DNA from: Armatimonadota bacterium | GTDB lineage: Bacteria > Armatimonadota > Armatimonadia > Armatimonadales > Capsulimonadaceae | DNA length: 45,285 nucleotides | Assembly: GCA_019239955.1 (NCBI GenBank) | Contig: JAFAZD010000130.1 | Coordinates: 1-45,285 of the forward strand | Direction: 5' to 3' | Shown here: positions 9,803 through 18,406 of the stretch, in pieces | Position numbering within the stretch: position 1 is the first letter of the stretch | Layout: every line of letters starts with the position of its first letter | Position numbers and translations under genes: made by a program | Notes under the pieces: model-generated | The model's database searches: none | What the model was told of the DNA's origin: nothing | What the model saw: the letters and a program-made list of their open reading frames with translations, nothing else

Positions 9803-9957
9803 CCCTCACCCGGCTCGCCCCTCTCCCCGGTCGCAAGCGACCGACCCTCTCCCTCGCGGGGGAGAGGGTTGAGGGAAGGCCCTCCTGCCTCCCCTTCGCC
9901 CCTCCGAGGGAGAAGGGGCCAGGGGGTGAGGGGAAGGGCATGGCGCGCCATGCCCCT
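9803..9957 (+). repeat. GC-rich hairpin repeat block before flgB, ending in the GGGCATGGC palindrome
   Basis: The gap between the phosphatase gene and flgB has no gene. It holds several inverted repeats: GGTCGC/GCGACC near 9830-9840, CCCTCTCCC/GGGAGAGGG around 9852-9868, a CTTCGCCCCT/AGAAGGGG pair near 9895-9917, and a perfect 20-bp palindrome at 9936-9955 with half-site GGGCATGGCG followed by CTAC. The last belongs to the GTAGGGGC family seen at 25690. Confidence 0.7.
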
Positions 9958-9991
9958 ACATTTTTCACGTCCCCCTGCCGATAGTGTCAGC

Positions 9992-10393
9992 ATGGACAAC
10001 AGCGTCATCGGCACGCTCGCCCAGGCCCTCGACTTTGGCTCGGCACGGCTCCAGGCGATCTCCAACAATCTCACCAACGTCAACACCCCCGGCTACAAGC
10101 GCAAGGACGTCTCCTTTGACGCCCTGCTGAAGTCGGCGCAGGAGGACGGCGACCTGCCGATGCTCCGCACCGACCCGCGCCACCTGTCGCCGGGCAGCGC
10201 CGACGGCGGCGACTCCCCCACCCCGACGGTCGTGACCGAGGGCGGCGACGCGATGCGCGCCGACGGCAACAACGTGGACGTGGACGCCGAGGCCAACCGC
10301 CTCGCCGCCGCCCAGATCTATTACCAGGGCGCGGCCCAGCTCATCCAGAACCAATTCGCGGCCCTGAAATACGTCATCGGTCAAGGAAATTAG
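9992..10393 (+). CDS. flgB: Flagellar basal-body rod protein FlgB
   Basis: A 133-aa proximal rod component, exported without cleavage through the flagellar type III system. The rod signature is clear: RLQAISNNLTNVNTPGYKRK (about residues 20-39), and the C-terminal half has AANRLAAAQIYYQGAAQLIQ-like helices that pack in the rod. ATG 9992 is the conserved start; the Shine-Dalgarno is poor. It is the first gene of the flagellar operon and is preceded by the repeat block. flgC follows after 6 bp. Confidence 0.93.
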   Translation: MDNSVIGTLAQALDFGSARLQAISNNLTNVNTPGYKRKDVSFDALLKSAQEDGDLPMLRTDPRHLSPGSADGGDSPTPTVVTEGGDAMRADGNNVDVDAEANRLAAAQIYYQGAAQLIQNQFAALKYVIGQGN

Positions 10394-10399
10394 CCAACC

Positions 10400-10843
10400 A
10401 TGGGCTTCATGGACTCCCTCTCCATCAGCGCGTCCGGCATGACCGCCGAGCGCCTGCGCATGGACGTGATCGCCAACAATCTGGCGAACGTCAATACCAC
10501 CCGCACCCCCGGCGGCGGGCCGTTCCGGCGCGAGCAGGTCGTGCTGTCGCCCGCCGGCGGCTCGTTCGGCGACGCGCTGGCGGCGGCGACGGGCGACTCC
10601 GAAAGCGGCCTCAAAGGGGTTCAGGTCACGGCCATCGTCCCGGATACCAGTCCGTTCAAGCGCGTCTACGAGCCGGGCCACCCCGACGCCGACGCGCAGG
10701 GCTACGTCTCCATGCCCAACATCGACACCGTCACCGAGATGGTGGACATGATGGGCGCCACCCGCGCCTACGAGGCCAACGTCGCCGCCGTCGACGCCAT
10801 CAAGTCAATGGCCGAGAAGGCCATCGAGATCGGCCGGTCGTAG
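10400..10843 (+). CDS. flgC: Flagellar basal-body rod protein FlgC
   Basis: A 147-aa rod protein. Seen: the N-terminal ISASGMTAERLRMDVIANNL and ANVNTTRTPGGGPFRR, the middle part PDTSPFKRVYEPGHPDADAQ, and the C-terminal GYVSMPNIDTVTEMVDMMGA and RAYEANVAAVDAIKSMAEKA, all typical of FlgC at normal length. AAGGAAA precedes the ATG. It is separated from fliE by 345 bp of repeats, which may split the transcript. Confidence 0.96.
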   Translation: MGFMDSLSISASGMTAERLRMDVIANNLANVNTTRTPGGGPFRREQVVLSPAGGSFGDALAAATGDSESGLKGVQVTAIVPDTSPFKRVYEPGHPDADAQGYVSMPNIDTVTEMVDMMGATRAYEANVAAVDAIKSMAEKAIEIGRS

Positions 10844-10945
10844 TCCCCGGACGCCCCCGCCCCGGCGCATTCACGCCACCGGAGGCCCCCACCCCGGCTT
10901 CGCCACCCCAAGTACAGACGCCCCGGAGGGTGCCCCCATCAGAAT

Positions 10946-11050
10946 GGGAGAGGGGCCAGTGACCACAAGCCAACAGCCTCCTGACCAGAGGCACAGCCTG
11001 ACATCGAGTGGCCCCTCTCCCGCTTGCGGGGGAGGGGTGGCCGAAGGCCG
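10946..11050 (+). repeat. Inverted-repeat block between flgC and fliE
   Basis: The 345-bp gap 10844-11188 holds no gene. GGGAGAGGGGCCA (10946-10958) and its exact complement TGGCCCCTCTCCC (11009-11021) are 13-bp arms around 50 bp, and the second arm continues into another stem with CGCTTGCGGGGGAGGGG. The flanks (CACCCCGGCTTCGCC and GGCCGAAGGCCGGGGTG) are of the same GC-rich repeat type. After 11066 the sequence becomes AT-richer and could hold the fliE promoter, but I see no clear hexamers. Confidence 0.65.
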
Positions 11051-11188
11051 GGGTGTGGGTCCTTTATTTCCGCAAAAATCATGTGAAAACGTACAGGGCC
11101 GTATGGAACAATCCTCATGTCCTGCCCGAACCGGTCATCCTGCCAGGCGGCAGAGGCCGGGCGGCGGCAAAGATTTTCGGAGGCACGC

Positions 11189-11500
11189 ATGAGCTTGTTC
11201 TCGTCCATCGCATCATCCATCACGCCTACGCCCTCTTTTAGCTTCCCCTCTTCCACCAGCACTGATATTGACCGCTCCGGCTCCTCCTTCGGCGATACTT
11301 TGCAGAACGCCCTGTCCGATGTCAATAATAGCCAGCTCCATGCAGGCGCGTTGGCGCAGGACTTTGCGGCGGGCCGCACCAGCGACGTTCACGGCGTCAT
11401 GATCGCCTCCGAGCAGGCCACGATCGCCTTGCAGCTCGCCACCCAGGTGCGCAACAAGGCCGTGGAAGCCTACCAAGAGATCATGCGCATCTCGATGTAA
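11189..11500 (+). CDS. fliE: Flagellar hook-basal body protein FliE
   Basis: A 103-aa protein that joins the MS ring to the rod. The C-terminal half is diagnostic: SFGDTLQNALSDVNNSQLHA, LAQDFAAGRTSDVHGVMIAS, EQATIALQLATQVRNKAVEA and YQEIMRISM. The N-terminal about 35 residues are Ser/Thr/Pro-rich. ATG 11189 is preceded by TCGGAGG. The gene starts after a repeat-filled gap and is followed by fliF. Confidence 0.95.
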   Translation: MSLFSSIASSITPTPSFSFPSSTSTDIDRSGSSFGDTLQNALSDVNNSQLHAGALAQDFAAGRTSDVHGVMIASEQATIALQLATQVRNKAVEAYQEIMRISM

Positions 11501-11505
11501 TGAGT

Positions 11506-11538
11506 GCGTGGGGGCGACCCGGCGGGCCGCCCCCACGC
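11506..11538 (+). repeat. Palindromic repeat, GTGGGGGC variant
   Basis: Inverted arms of 16 bases (GCGTGGGGGCGACCCG and its complement with one mismatch) around a central G, between fliE and fliF. It is a divergent member of the GTAGGGGC family. Confidence 0.75.
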
Positions 11539-11568
11539 TTCGCCTCCCCCTGCTGAGGAGACTCACTT

Positions 11569-13251
11569 TTGTCCCCCCTGACCAACACCTGGGAAAACGC
11601 GCGCGCCTGGTGGCAGACCGCCACCCCCGTCACCCGCGCGGCGGCGACCGCGACCGTCCTGCTGCTCGTGATCGGCCTGATCGCCGCCGTCACGCTCTCC
11701 GCCAGCCCGGACTACACACCCATTTACCGAAACGTCTCCGGCAAGGACGCCGCCGCGATCGAGAACACCCTGCGCGAGCACAACATCCCGATGCGCTACT
11801 CCGACAAGGACCAGTCGGTCAGCGTCCCCTCCAAGGATGAGAGCACGGCGACCATGTATGTCGAGGCGGCGGGCGTGCTCTCCAAAGACGCGGAGGTGCC
11901 CGGCATCGAGATGCTGGACAAGATCGGCATGGAGACGGACACCGAAGTCGAGCGCGAGCGCATCCGGGCCGCCAACGAGGGCGAGCTGGCCCGCATGCTG
12001 ATGCGGCTGGACGCCGTAGAGACGGCCGCCGTCAAGATCACCGAGGGCAGCAGTTCCTCGCTCTTCAGCAGCGAGGTCACGCCGACCGCCAGCGTCTTCG
12101 TCGGGCTGCGTCCCGGCCAGTCCCTGGACGCCGAGCAGGTCAAGGGCATCGTCTACCTGGTCGCCCGCGCCGTGCCCAATCTCAACCCCAAGGACATCAA
12201 TCTCACGGACCAAACCGGCGTCTCCCTCTGGCGCGACAACGGCCTGGGCGGCAATGCGCTCGGCGACGGCCAGCCGCTCGACGAGAGCGCCAAATTCGCC
12301 GAGGCGGAGCGCCGCAAGCTGCAGGGCCTGCTGGACGACACCCTGGGGCAGCACAAGGCCCTGGTGACGGTCAACGCCGAGCTGGATTTCGACCAGACCC
12401 AGATCGACAAGACGGAGCACCTGCCGACGGCCCCCGGCGGCTCCTCCAGCCTCCCCCTCAGTGTGGATGAGAAGGAGGAGACCTACACCGGCAGCGGCGC
12501 CCCCCCGGTCGGCGGCGTGGCCGGCACCGGCAGCAACCTCAACGCCCCGAGCTACGCGGCGGGCGGCGGGTCCGGGGCGGGCGGCGCCTACAAGAACACG
12601 CACACCACCACCAACTACCTGGACAACACCAGTCACACCATCACCCAGACCGCGCCCGGCGGCATCAAGAAACTGACCGTCGCCACGCTCGTGGACAGCA
12701 GCGTCCCCGCCGCCGACGCCGCCACCATTCAGCGCATCCTGAGCACCGCCATCGGCGTGACGCCCGGCGACGCCACCCGCTTGGTCACGGTGCAGCAGCT
12801 GCCGTTCGACACCAGCGCGCAGAAGCTGGCCCAGTCGCAGATCCAGGCGGCGCAGTCGCAGCAGCTCTGGGGCAACGTCGCCCGCGCCCTCGCCGCCGTC
12901 GCGGTCGCCGCCGTGCTGCTCTTCCTGCTGACCCGGTCGGGCCGCCGCGCCGCCCCGCAGCTGGCGCTGGCCGGGGAGGGCGCCAACATCGGCCTCCTGG
13001 AGCGTGACGGCGGCCCGGTCGGCGCAGAGGAGGCGATGCTGGAGGAGCGCCCCCTGCGCATCGAAGACGTGCTGGCCGAGATGCCCGAGGTCATGCCCTC
13101 GTCCCGCCCCCGCCGGCGCCCCCAGGCCCAGGCCATCGAGGAACAGCCCGACCTGAAGCTGGAAGGGGTCCAGGAGCTGATCGCCACCAGCCCCCAGTCC
13201 GTCGCCCTGCTGCTCAAGGGCTGGATGTACGAAGAGTCCCGCGCGAGCTAA
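11569..13251 (+). CDS. fliF: Flagellar MS-ring protein FliF
   Basis: A 560-aa inner-membrane ring protein, the assembly base of the flagellum. Seen: an N-terminal membrane helix (about residues 24-44), the YscJ/FliF ring-building motif TPIYRNVSGKDAAAIENTL and EVERERIRAANEGELARMLM, then AAVKITEGSSSSLFSSEVTP, the long Gly/Pro-rich periplasmic region (about 285-345), a second membrane helix near residues 440-460, and the cytoplasmic C-terminal tail (LEGVQELIATSPQSVALLLK, WMYE) that binds FliG. It starts with TTG at 11569 after GAGGAG, which decides the start. Confidence 0.96.
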   Translation: MSPLTNTWENARAWWQTATPVTRAAATATVLLLVIGLIAAVTLSASPDYTPIYRNVSGKDAAAIENTLREHNIPMRYSDKDQSVSVPSKDESTATMYVEAAGVLSKDAEVPGIEMLDKIGMETDTEVERERIRAANEGELARMLMRLDAVETAAVKITEGSSSSLFSSEVTPTASVFVGLRPGQSLDAEQVKGIVYLVARAVPNLNPKDINLTDQTGVSLWRDNGLGGNALGDGQPLDESAKFAEAERRKLQGLLDDTLGQHKALVTVNAELDFDQTQIDKTEHLPTAPGGSSSLPLSVDEKEETYTGSGAPPVGGVAGTGSNLNAPSYAAGGGSGAGGAYKNTHTTTNYLDNTSHTITQTAPGGIKKLTVATLVDSSVPAADAATIQRILSTAIGVTPGDATRLVTVQQLPFDTSAQKLAQSQIQAAQSQQLWGNVARALAAVAVAAVLLFLLTRSGRRAAPQLALAGEGANIGLLERDGGPVGAEEAMLEERPLRIEDVLAEMPEVMPSSRPRRRPQAQAIEEQPDLKLEGVQELIATSPQSVALLLKGWMYEESRAS

Positions 13252-13272
13252 CCCCAGAAAGTACCAACGCCC

Positions 13273-14286
13273 ATGGCCATCCGTCCGCAACCTCTCAGCA
13301 ACCGCCAGAAGGCCGCGATTCTGCTGGTCGCGCTCGGCCCCGAATCGGCGGGCCGCCTGTTCCAGCATCTGTCGCAGGAGGAGGTCGAGAACCTGACCGT
13401 CGAGATCGCCAAGATGGGCAAGGTCACGCCGGAGGTGCGCGAGGGCATCATCGAGGAGTTCCATGAGATGTGCGTCGCCCAGGAGTTCATCGCCGAGGGC
13501 GGCCTGGACGCGGCCAAGGACCTGCTGGTCTCGGCGTTCGGCGAGGAGAAGGCCGGCACCATCGTCGGGCGGGTCCTGCAGGCGATGCAGGTGATGCCGT
13601 TTGACTTTCTCAAGAAGGCCGACGCCACGCAGATCGTCACGTTCATTCAGAACGAGCACCCGCAGACCATCGCCCTGATTCTGGCCTACCTGCAGCCCGC
13701 GCAGGCCGCCGCGATCATGTCGGGGCTGCCGCAGGACCTGCGCGCCGACGTTGCCCGCCGCATCGCCACGCTGGACAAGACCCCGCCGGAGGTCATCCGG
13801 GAGGTTGAACACGTCTTGCAGCGCAAACTTTCGTCGGTCGTCTCCACCGACTTCACCCACGCTGGCGGCGTCAAGTCCCTGGTGGAAGTCCTGAACTGGG
13901 TGGACCGCTCCACCGAGAAGACCATTCTCGAATCGCTCTCGGAGAACCAGCCCGAGTTGGCCGAGGAGGTCAAGAAGCTGATGTTCGTGTTCGAGGACAT
14001 CGTGATGCTCGACGACCGGGCGATCCAGCAGGTGCTCAAGGAGGTGGACACCAAGGAGCTGTCGCTGGCCCTGCGCGGCGTCGGCGAGAGCGTCCAGGCG
14101 CGCATCTTCAAGAACATGTCCGAGCGCGCCGCGACCATGATGAAGGAGGAGATGGAGTTCATGGGGCCGGTCCGCCTGCGCGCCGTCGAGGAGGCGCAGC
14201 AGCGGGTCGTCAACATCATCCGCAAGTTGGAGGAGGCCGGCGAGATCATCGTCGCGCGCGGCGGCGGCGAGGAGATGATTGGCTGA
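13273..14286 (+). CDS. fliG: Flagellar motor switch protein FliG
   Basis: A 337-aa rotor protein that couples the stator to rotation and sets direction. Seen: the N-terminal FliF-binding domain (NRQKAAILLVALGPESAGRL, LSQEEVENLTVEIAKMGKV), the middle domain with the EHPQTIALILAYLQPAQAAA motif (the EHPQ FliM-binding motif at about residues 122-125), and the C-terminal torque helix region VLKEVDTKELSLALRGVGES followed by RIFKNMSERAATMMKEEMEF. Length and order are standard. It starts 21 bp after fliF. Confidence 0.98.
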   Translation: MAIRPQPLSNRQKAAILLVALGPESAGRLFQHLSQEEVENLTVEIAKMGKVTPEVREGIIEEFHEMCVAQEFIAEGGLDAAKDLLVSAFGEEKAGTIVGRVLQAMQVMPFDFLKKADATQIVTFIQNEHPQTIALILAYLQPAQAAAIMSGLPQDLRADVARRIATLDKTPPEVIREVEHVLQRKLSSVVSTDFTHAGGVKSLVEVLNWVDRSTEKTILESLSENQPELAEEVKKLMFVFEDIVMLDDRAIQQVLKEVDTKELSLALRGVGESVQARIFKNMSERAATMMKEEMEFMGPVRLRAVEEAQQRVVNIIRKLEEAGEIIVARGGGEEMIG

Positions 14287-14346
14287 CATGGCCGTGTCTT
14301 CTTGGACAGTGATTGAAATCGCCGCCGAGTGGCGAGGACGCCGAAT

Positions 14347-14362
14347 GTCCGCCTGCGCGGAC
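14347..14362 (+). repeat. Short hairpin (GTCCGC type) upstream of fliH
   Basis: GTCCGC and GCGGAC flank CTGC. The surrounding GAATGTCCGCCTGCGCGGAC resembles the GAATGCCCGCCTTCGCGGGC hairpin at 18677-18696, so this 174-bp gap probably holds another dispersed repeat. Confidence 0.4.
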
Positions 14363-14460
14363 GAAGGGCCGTGTCCTTACCCTCGGACACTCAGCCGCAG
14401 GCTGCCGAGCGGCGAATTCATTCGCTGCCGTCTTGGGACCGCTGCCTCGGAGACGAAGTC

Positions 14461-15222
14461 ATGGCCGTGATGACCGCGCTTTTGGATTTGCTGCAGCCCC
14501 TGCACCCGCCCCCGCCGCCGCAAGCGCTCCCCCCGCCCCCGATTCCAGGGGAGCCGGAACGGGCGGAAGAGGCCGCCGAGGCCCACGCCCGCGCCGCCGA
14601 CATTCTCGCCCAGGCCAGGCGCGAGGCCGAGGAGATGCGGGAGGACGCGCGCGTCCTGTCGGAGGCCCTGCGGGAAGCCGCCTGGCAGGAGGGCTTTCAC
14701 AACGGCCAGGAGGCGGGCCGTGACGCCATCGAGATCAAGCTGCGCGGCGAATGGAAGGCCGAGCAGCAGGCGCTCCGCGCCCAGGTGCAGACATTGGTCG
14801 AGGGCATCGGCGCGGCGCGGCAGGCGCTCTGGGAGCGGCAGGAGGCCGAGATGGTCGCCTTCGTGCTGACCGTCGCCCGTCAGGTCATCAAGACCGAGGT
14901 GTCCCAGAACCCGGAGGTCGTGCGTGGCGTGATTCAGAACGCCCTGCGCCGGGTCACGGACAGGGAACAGGTGCGGATCCGGGTCTCGGTCGGCGACGCG
15001 GGCCATGTGCGCGCCATACGCGAGGATCTGCTGACCATATTGGACGGCCTGCGGCACCTGGAGATCGTGGACGACCGACGCATCGGCGACGGCGGCTGCG
15101 TGATCGAGACCAACGCCGGCACGATTGACGCCAAGATCGAGACCCAATTGGCGGAGGTTGAGCGGGCCCTCGGCCCACTGCCGGCTCTCCCAGAATTGGG
15201 GGCGGAGGGGGCCGATGATTGA
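14461..15222 (+). CDS. fliH: Flagellar assembly protein FliH
   Basis: A 253-aa negative regulator and stator of the FliI export ATPase. A Pro-rich N-terminal segment (about residues 12-36) is followed by a long coiled coil (ARAADILAQARREAEEMRED) and the globular C-terminal domain with FVLTVARQVIKTEVSQNPEV, IRVSVGDAGHVRAIREDL and GGCVIETNAGTIDAKIETQL, which is characteristic of FliH/YscL. Start at ATG 14461 gives a normal length; an in-frame start at 14329 would add a 44-residue stretch that looks like translated intergenic repeat. It overlaps fliI by 8 bp. Confidence 0.92.
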   Translation: MAVMTALLDLLQPLHPPPPPQALPPPPIPGEPERAEEAAEAHARAADILAQARREAEEMREDARVLSEALREAAWQEGFHNGQEAGRDAIEIKLRGEWKAEQQALRAQVQTLVEGIGAARQALWERQEAEMVAFVLTVARQVIKTEVSQNPEVVRGVIQNALRRVTDREQVRIRVSVGDAGHVRAIREDLLTILDGLRHLEIVDDRRIGDGGCVIETNAGTIDAKIETQLAEVERALGPLPALPELGAEGADD

Positions 15223-16591
15223 ATTGCCCGACATTGACCTCGCCAAATACCGCCACCGGGTCAGCCGCCTGGACACCGTGCGCACCAACGGCCTGGTCAC
15301 GCAGGTGATCGGGCTGGTCGTCGAAAGCACCGGGCCGGCGGCGCAGGTGGGCGAAATCTGCGAGATCCGCCATGGGGCGCGCTCCGCGCCGACTGTCAAG
15401 GCGGAGGTGGTTGGGTTCAAGGCGAACCGCGTGCTGCTGATGCCGCTCGGTGAGATGGCTGGCATCCGGCCCGGCTCGGAGGTCGTGGCGACGGGGAACA
15501 CGCAGCACGTGGTCGTCGGCGAGCGCCTGCTGGGGCGCGTGCTGGACGGGTTGGGAGAGCCTGCCGACGGCCGGGGGCCGCTGGAAGGCCGGGGAACGAA
15601 ACACTACCCCGTCAACGCCGCCCCGCCCGACGCCCTGACCAGGCATCGCATCACGGAGCCGCTGCAACTGGGCATCCGCGCCATTGACGGCTGCCTGACG
15701 CTGGGCAAAGGTCAGCGCATGGGCATCTTCGCCGGGTCGGGCGTCGGCAAGAGCACCATCCTGGGCATGATCGCCCGCAACACCGCGGCCGAGGTCAACG
15801 TGATCTGCCTGGTCGGCGAGCGCGGGCGCGAGGTGCGTGAGTTTATCGAGAGCGATCTAGGCGAGGAGGGCCTGCGCCGCTCCGTGGTCGTCGTCGCCAC
15901 GTCGGACAAGCCGCCGCTCGTGCGCCTGAAAGCCCCGCTGGTCGCCACCGCCCTCGCCGAGTACTTCCGGGACCAGGGCCGCGACGTGATGCTGATGATG
16001 GACTCGGTGACGCGCCTGGCGATGGCCCAGCGCGAGGTCGGCCTGGCCGTCGGCGAGCCGCCCGCCACGCGCGGCTACACGCCCTCCGTCTTCGCCCTGC
16101 TGCCCAAGATTCTGGAGCGGTCGGGCACCAGCGACCGGGGGACCATCACCGCCCTCTACACGGTGCTTGTGGAGGGCGACGACGAGAACGAGCCGATCGC
16201 CGACACCGTGCGCGGGATTTTGGACGGCCACATCTGGCTCTCGCGCGACCTGGCCGCGCGCGGCCATTACCCGGCCATTGAGGTGGGCCGCAGCGTCTCG
16301 CGCGTCATGGGCCAGGTCACGCCAGCGTCCCAGCGCGCGGCGGCCGGCCAGCTACGCGAGACGCTGACGACCTACAAGGAGGCCGAGGACCTCATCAACA
16401 TTGGGGCCTACGCCGAAGGCAGCAACCCGCGCATTGACCGCGCGCGCCGCCTGATCGAGCCGGTGCGCGCCTGGCTGCGCCAGGGCGTGCATGAGCGGAC
16501 GACGCTGGCGGACACCGTCAGCGCCCTGGAGGAAATGTTTACGGATGAAGAGTTTTCGCTTTCGGATGCAGGTGGTGCTGGAGCAGCGTGA
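15215..16591 (+). CDS. fliI: Flagellum-specific ATP synthase FliI
   Basis: A 458-aa ATPase of the flagellar type III export apparatus, homologous to F1-ATPase beta. Seen: Walker A in GIFAGSGVGKSTILGMIARN (about residues 170-189), VNVICLVGERGREVREFIE, Walker B in DVMLMMDSVTRLAMAQREV, the PATRGYTPSVFALLPKILER motif and GRSVSRVMGQV. ATG 15215 lies inside the end of fliH, after GGCGGAGGGG, indicating coupled translation. It overlaps the next gene by 47 bp. Confidence 0.97.
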   Translation: MIELPDIDLAKYRHRVSRLDTVRTNGLVTQVIGLVVESTGPAAQVGEICEIRHGARSAPTVKAEVVGFKANRVLLMPLGEMAGIRPGSEVVATGNTQHVVVGERLLGRVLDGLGEPADGRGPLEGRGTKHYPVNAAPPDALTRHRITEPLQLGIRAIDGCLTLGKGQRMGIFAGSGVGKSTILGMIARNTAAEVNVICLVGERGREVREFIESDLGEEGLRRSVVVVATSDKPPLVRLKAPLVATALAEYFRDQGRDVMLMMDSVTRLAMAQREVGLAVGEPPATRGYTPSVFALLPKILERSGTSDRGTITALYTVLVEGDDENEPIADTVRGILDGHIWLSRDLAARGHYPAIEVGRSVSRVMGQVTPASQRAAAGQLRETLTTYKEAEDLINIGAYAEGSNPRIDRARRLIEPVRAWLRQGVHERTTLADTVSALEEMFTDEEFSLSDAGGAGAA

Positions 16592-17006
16592 GCGGCAGGA
16601 GCAGGCCGCCAAACTCTCGTTCGCGGAGGCCGAGTCGGCCCTGCGGTGCGGCCAGGAGCTGCTGTGCGAGCTGCGCGAGGTGCGGGCCGCCATTCTGGAG
16701 GAGTTGTCCCACAGTCAGGGGGCGATGGGGTTCGACCCCCTGTTGACTCGTCTCTACCAGGACTATCTGCAGACCATCGCCCAGGGCATCCGCGACCAGG
16801 AGCGCTACGTCGGCGACCTGACCACCACCTGCGAGGCGCACAAACTGCACCTCATCAGCGCCGCGCAGAGCCGGCAGGCGCTGGTCTCGGTCCGCGACCG
16901 CGCCAAGATGGCCCACACGCTCCACGCCCAGCGCGTGGAACAGGCCGCCCTGGACGAGATGGCGACCGCCCGCCATAACTACCGCCAGCGGGGGACGACG
17001 GAGTAG
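16545..17006 (+). CDS. fliJ: Flagellar export protein FliJ
   Basis: A 153-aa, almost entirely coiled-coil protein that acts as the central stalk of the export ATPase and escorts chaperones. Typical of FliJ are the start KSFRFRMQVVLEQRERQEQA and the long heptad-rich helices through residue 145. Sequence conservation in the family is low, so the assignment rests on size, coiled-coil character and the position immediately after fliI. ATG 16545 is inside fliI; GGAGG stands upstream. Confidence 0.88.
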   Translation: MKSFRFRMQVVLEQRERQEQAAKLSFAEAESALRCGQELLCELREVRAAILEELSHSQGAMGFDPLLTRLYQDYLQTIAQGIRDQERYVGDLTTTCEAHKLHLISAAQSRQALVSVRDRAKMAHTLHAQRVEQAALDEMATARHNYRQRGTTE

Positions 17007-17012
17007 AACACC

Positions 17013-17681
17013 ATGCTTGACGACCTGAGCGCCATTCAGGCGCGTATCCAGGAGATCCAGGGGCGGCTGGCGTCGCTGGGCGGCGCGCCGCCGGCCGCGC
17101 CCCCTGCCCTTCCCGATCCCGGCAGCGCACAGGCGACGCCCCCGCCGTCCTTCGCGGCGACGCTGCACCAGGCGCAGGAGTCCGCCGCGCCCGTGCCCGT
17201 GACCCCTCCGGGGATCAAGGTCCCGCCCGCGTCGCTCGGCCCGCTGCCGCCGATGCCGGTCTCGCCGTCGTCGCCCAATGTCGTGCCGATTCACGCCGCC
17301 TCCGGCGATTATGACGGCCTGATCCAGACTTACGCCGCCAAGCATGGCCTGGATCCAAGCCTTGTCCGCGCCGTCATCCATACCGAGAGTGGGGGCAATC
17401 CGCGCGCCGTCTCCCGCGCCGGGGCGATGGGACTGATGCAGCTCATGCCGGCCAACGTCAAAGAGGCCGGCGTCACCGACCCGTTTGACCCGGAGCAGAA
17501 CATCGCCGCCGGGACCAAGCAACTCTCCGACCTGATGCAGACGTTCCACGGCGATCTGGACCTGGCCCTCGCCGGCTACAACGCCGGCCCCGGCAACGTC
17601 CGCAAGTACGGCGGCGTCCCTCCCTTCGCCGAGACGCAGAACTACATCCGCAAGGTTCGGGCCGCGATGGGGAAGGACTGA
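17013..17681 (+). CDS. Lytic transglycosylase with SLT domain, flagellar operon
   Basis: A 222-aa protein. After a short helical N-terminus and a Pro/Ala-rich linker (about residues 25-95) comes a soluble-lytic-transglycosylase domain: LIQTYAAKHGLDPSLVRAVI, the catalytic Glu in HTESGGNPRAVS, GAMGLMQLMP, NIAAGTKQLSDL and LAGYNAGPGNVRKYGG. Such enzymes cleave peptidoglycan so that the rod can pass; in many bacteria this is the job of FlgJ or a dedicated transglycosylase. No classical signal peptide is visible, so export by the flagellar apparatus is possible (inference). It starts 6 bp after fliJ, with GGAG upstream. Confidence 0.9.
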   Translation: MLDDLSAIQARIQEIQGRLASLGGAPPAAPPALPDPGSAQATPPPSFAATLHQAQESAAPVPVTPPGIKVPPASLGPLPPMPVSPSSPNVVPIHAASGDYDGLIQTYAAKHGLDPSLVRAVIHTESGGNPRAVSRAGAMGLMQLMPANVKEAGVTDPFDPEQNIAAGTKQLSDLMQTFHGDLDLALAGYNAGPGNVRKYGGVPPFAETQNYIRKVRAAMGKD

Positions 17682-17702
17682 CCGTTGCCTGTCAGGGCTT
17701 GC

Positions 17703-17731
17703 GTAGGGGCGACCCGCCGGGTCGCCCCTAC
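17703..17731 (+). repeat. Palindromic repeat, GTAGGGGC family, GACCCG core
   Basis: Arms GTAGGGGCGACCCG and complement around a central C, differing from the copy at 6131 only in that base. It lies between the transglycosylase and the MotE-like gene. Confidence 0.85.
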
Positions 17732-17821
17732 ACAGTCCCGCAGGGACTTTCCTTGCTTCAAGAATAGCCCGGCATTCTCAATGCCTGGTCTTCACCGCAG
17801 GGTCTGGAGACACGTCCGTCA

Positions 17822-18406
17822 ATGAAAGTCGTTCTGGGGATTGTCGGCCTGCTGGCCGTCTTGGGAGTTGCCTACGGCTTGGCCTTTGCCGGCATCATCC
17901 CGACGCAGAAATGGGCGGCCAAGTCGCCGGCTCTGGGCAAGGCGCTGACCGCCCTGCACCTCGCCAAGCCCAAGCCGAAGGCCGCCGTCGTTGCCGCCGC
18001 GCCCCCGTCAGCCCCAGCGCCGGAGCAGGCGACCCTAGACGCCGAGAAGCAGCAGATCGCGGCGGAGCGGGCGCAACTCGACAAGGACAAGGCCGCACTG
18101 GAAGCCCAGCAACAGCAGGCCCCGGCGGTCCCCGCGCCCGACGCCGCGCCCCCGCCCGATAGCGGGGCCAAGCTGATCGCCCTCTACGCCGCCATGTCCC
18201 CCGACGACCTGGCGCGCATCTTCGCCAAACTGCCGGACCCGATGGTCGTCAAGACGCTGATGCAGATGGACGAGAAAAAGGCGGGCAAGGTCTTCGCCGC
18301 CCTGCCGCCCGACCGTGCCGCCCGCCTGAGCGAGCTCATGGAGTCTCGGACGCCGACCCATCCGGCGTCAGCCGCCGCACCTGCTCCGGCGACAGTGCTT
18401 CAATAG
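17822..18406 (+). CDS. MotE-like flagellar protein (MgtE-N-like domain)
   Basis: A 194-aa protein with an N-terminal membrane helix (MKVVLGIVGLLAVLGVAYGL), a short basic segment, a coiled coil (DAEKQQIAAERAQLDKDKAA), a Pro-rich linker and a C-terminal helical repeat domain (LIALYAAMSPDDLARIFAKL, MVVKTLMQMDEKKAGKVFAA). This layout matches MotE and related proteins that share the MgtE N-terminal / FliG-middle-like superhelix and act in the periplasm as motility chaperones. The function is inferred from architecture and position at the end of the flagellar operon. Its 3' end overlaps the convergent DUF167 gene by 71 bp. Confidence 0.75.
   Translation: MKVVLGIVGLLAVLGVAYGLAFAGIIPTQKWAAKSPALGKALTALHLAKPKPKAAVVAAAPPSAPAPEQATLDAEKQQIAAERAQLDKDKAALEAQQQQAPAVPAPDAAPPPDSGAKLIALYAAMSPDDLARIFAKLPDPMVVKTLMQMDEKKAGKVFAALPPDRAARLSELMESRTPTHPASAAAPAPATVLQ

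Noticed and set aside
11563-14289. A 908-residue open frame opposite fliF and fliG
   Set aside because: It lies fully antisense to two certain flagellar genes and has no recognisable domain or ribosome site.
14329-14460. An N-terminal extension of FliH from an upstream ATG
   Set aside because: The extra 44 residues have no FliH similarity, cover a hairpin repeat and the ATG at 14461 gives the normal length.
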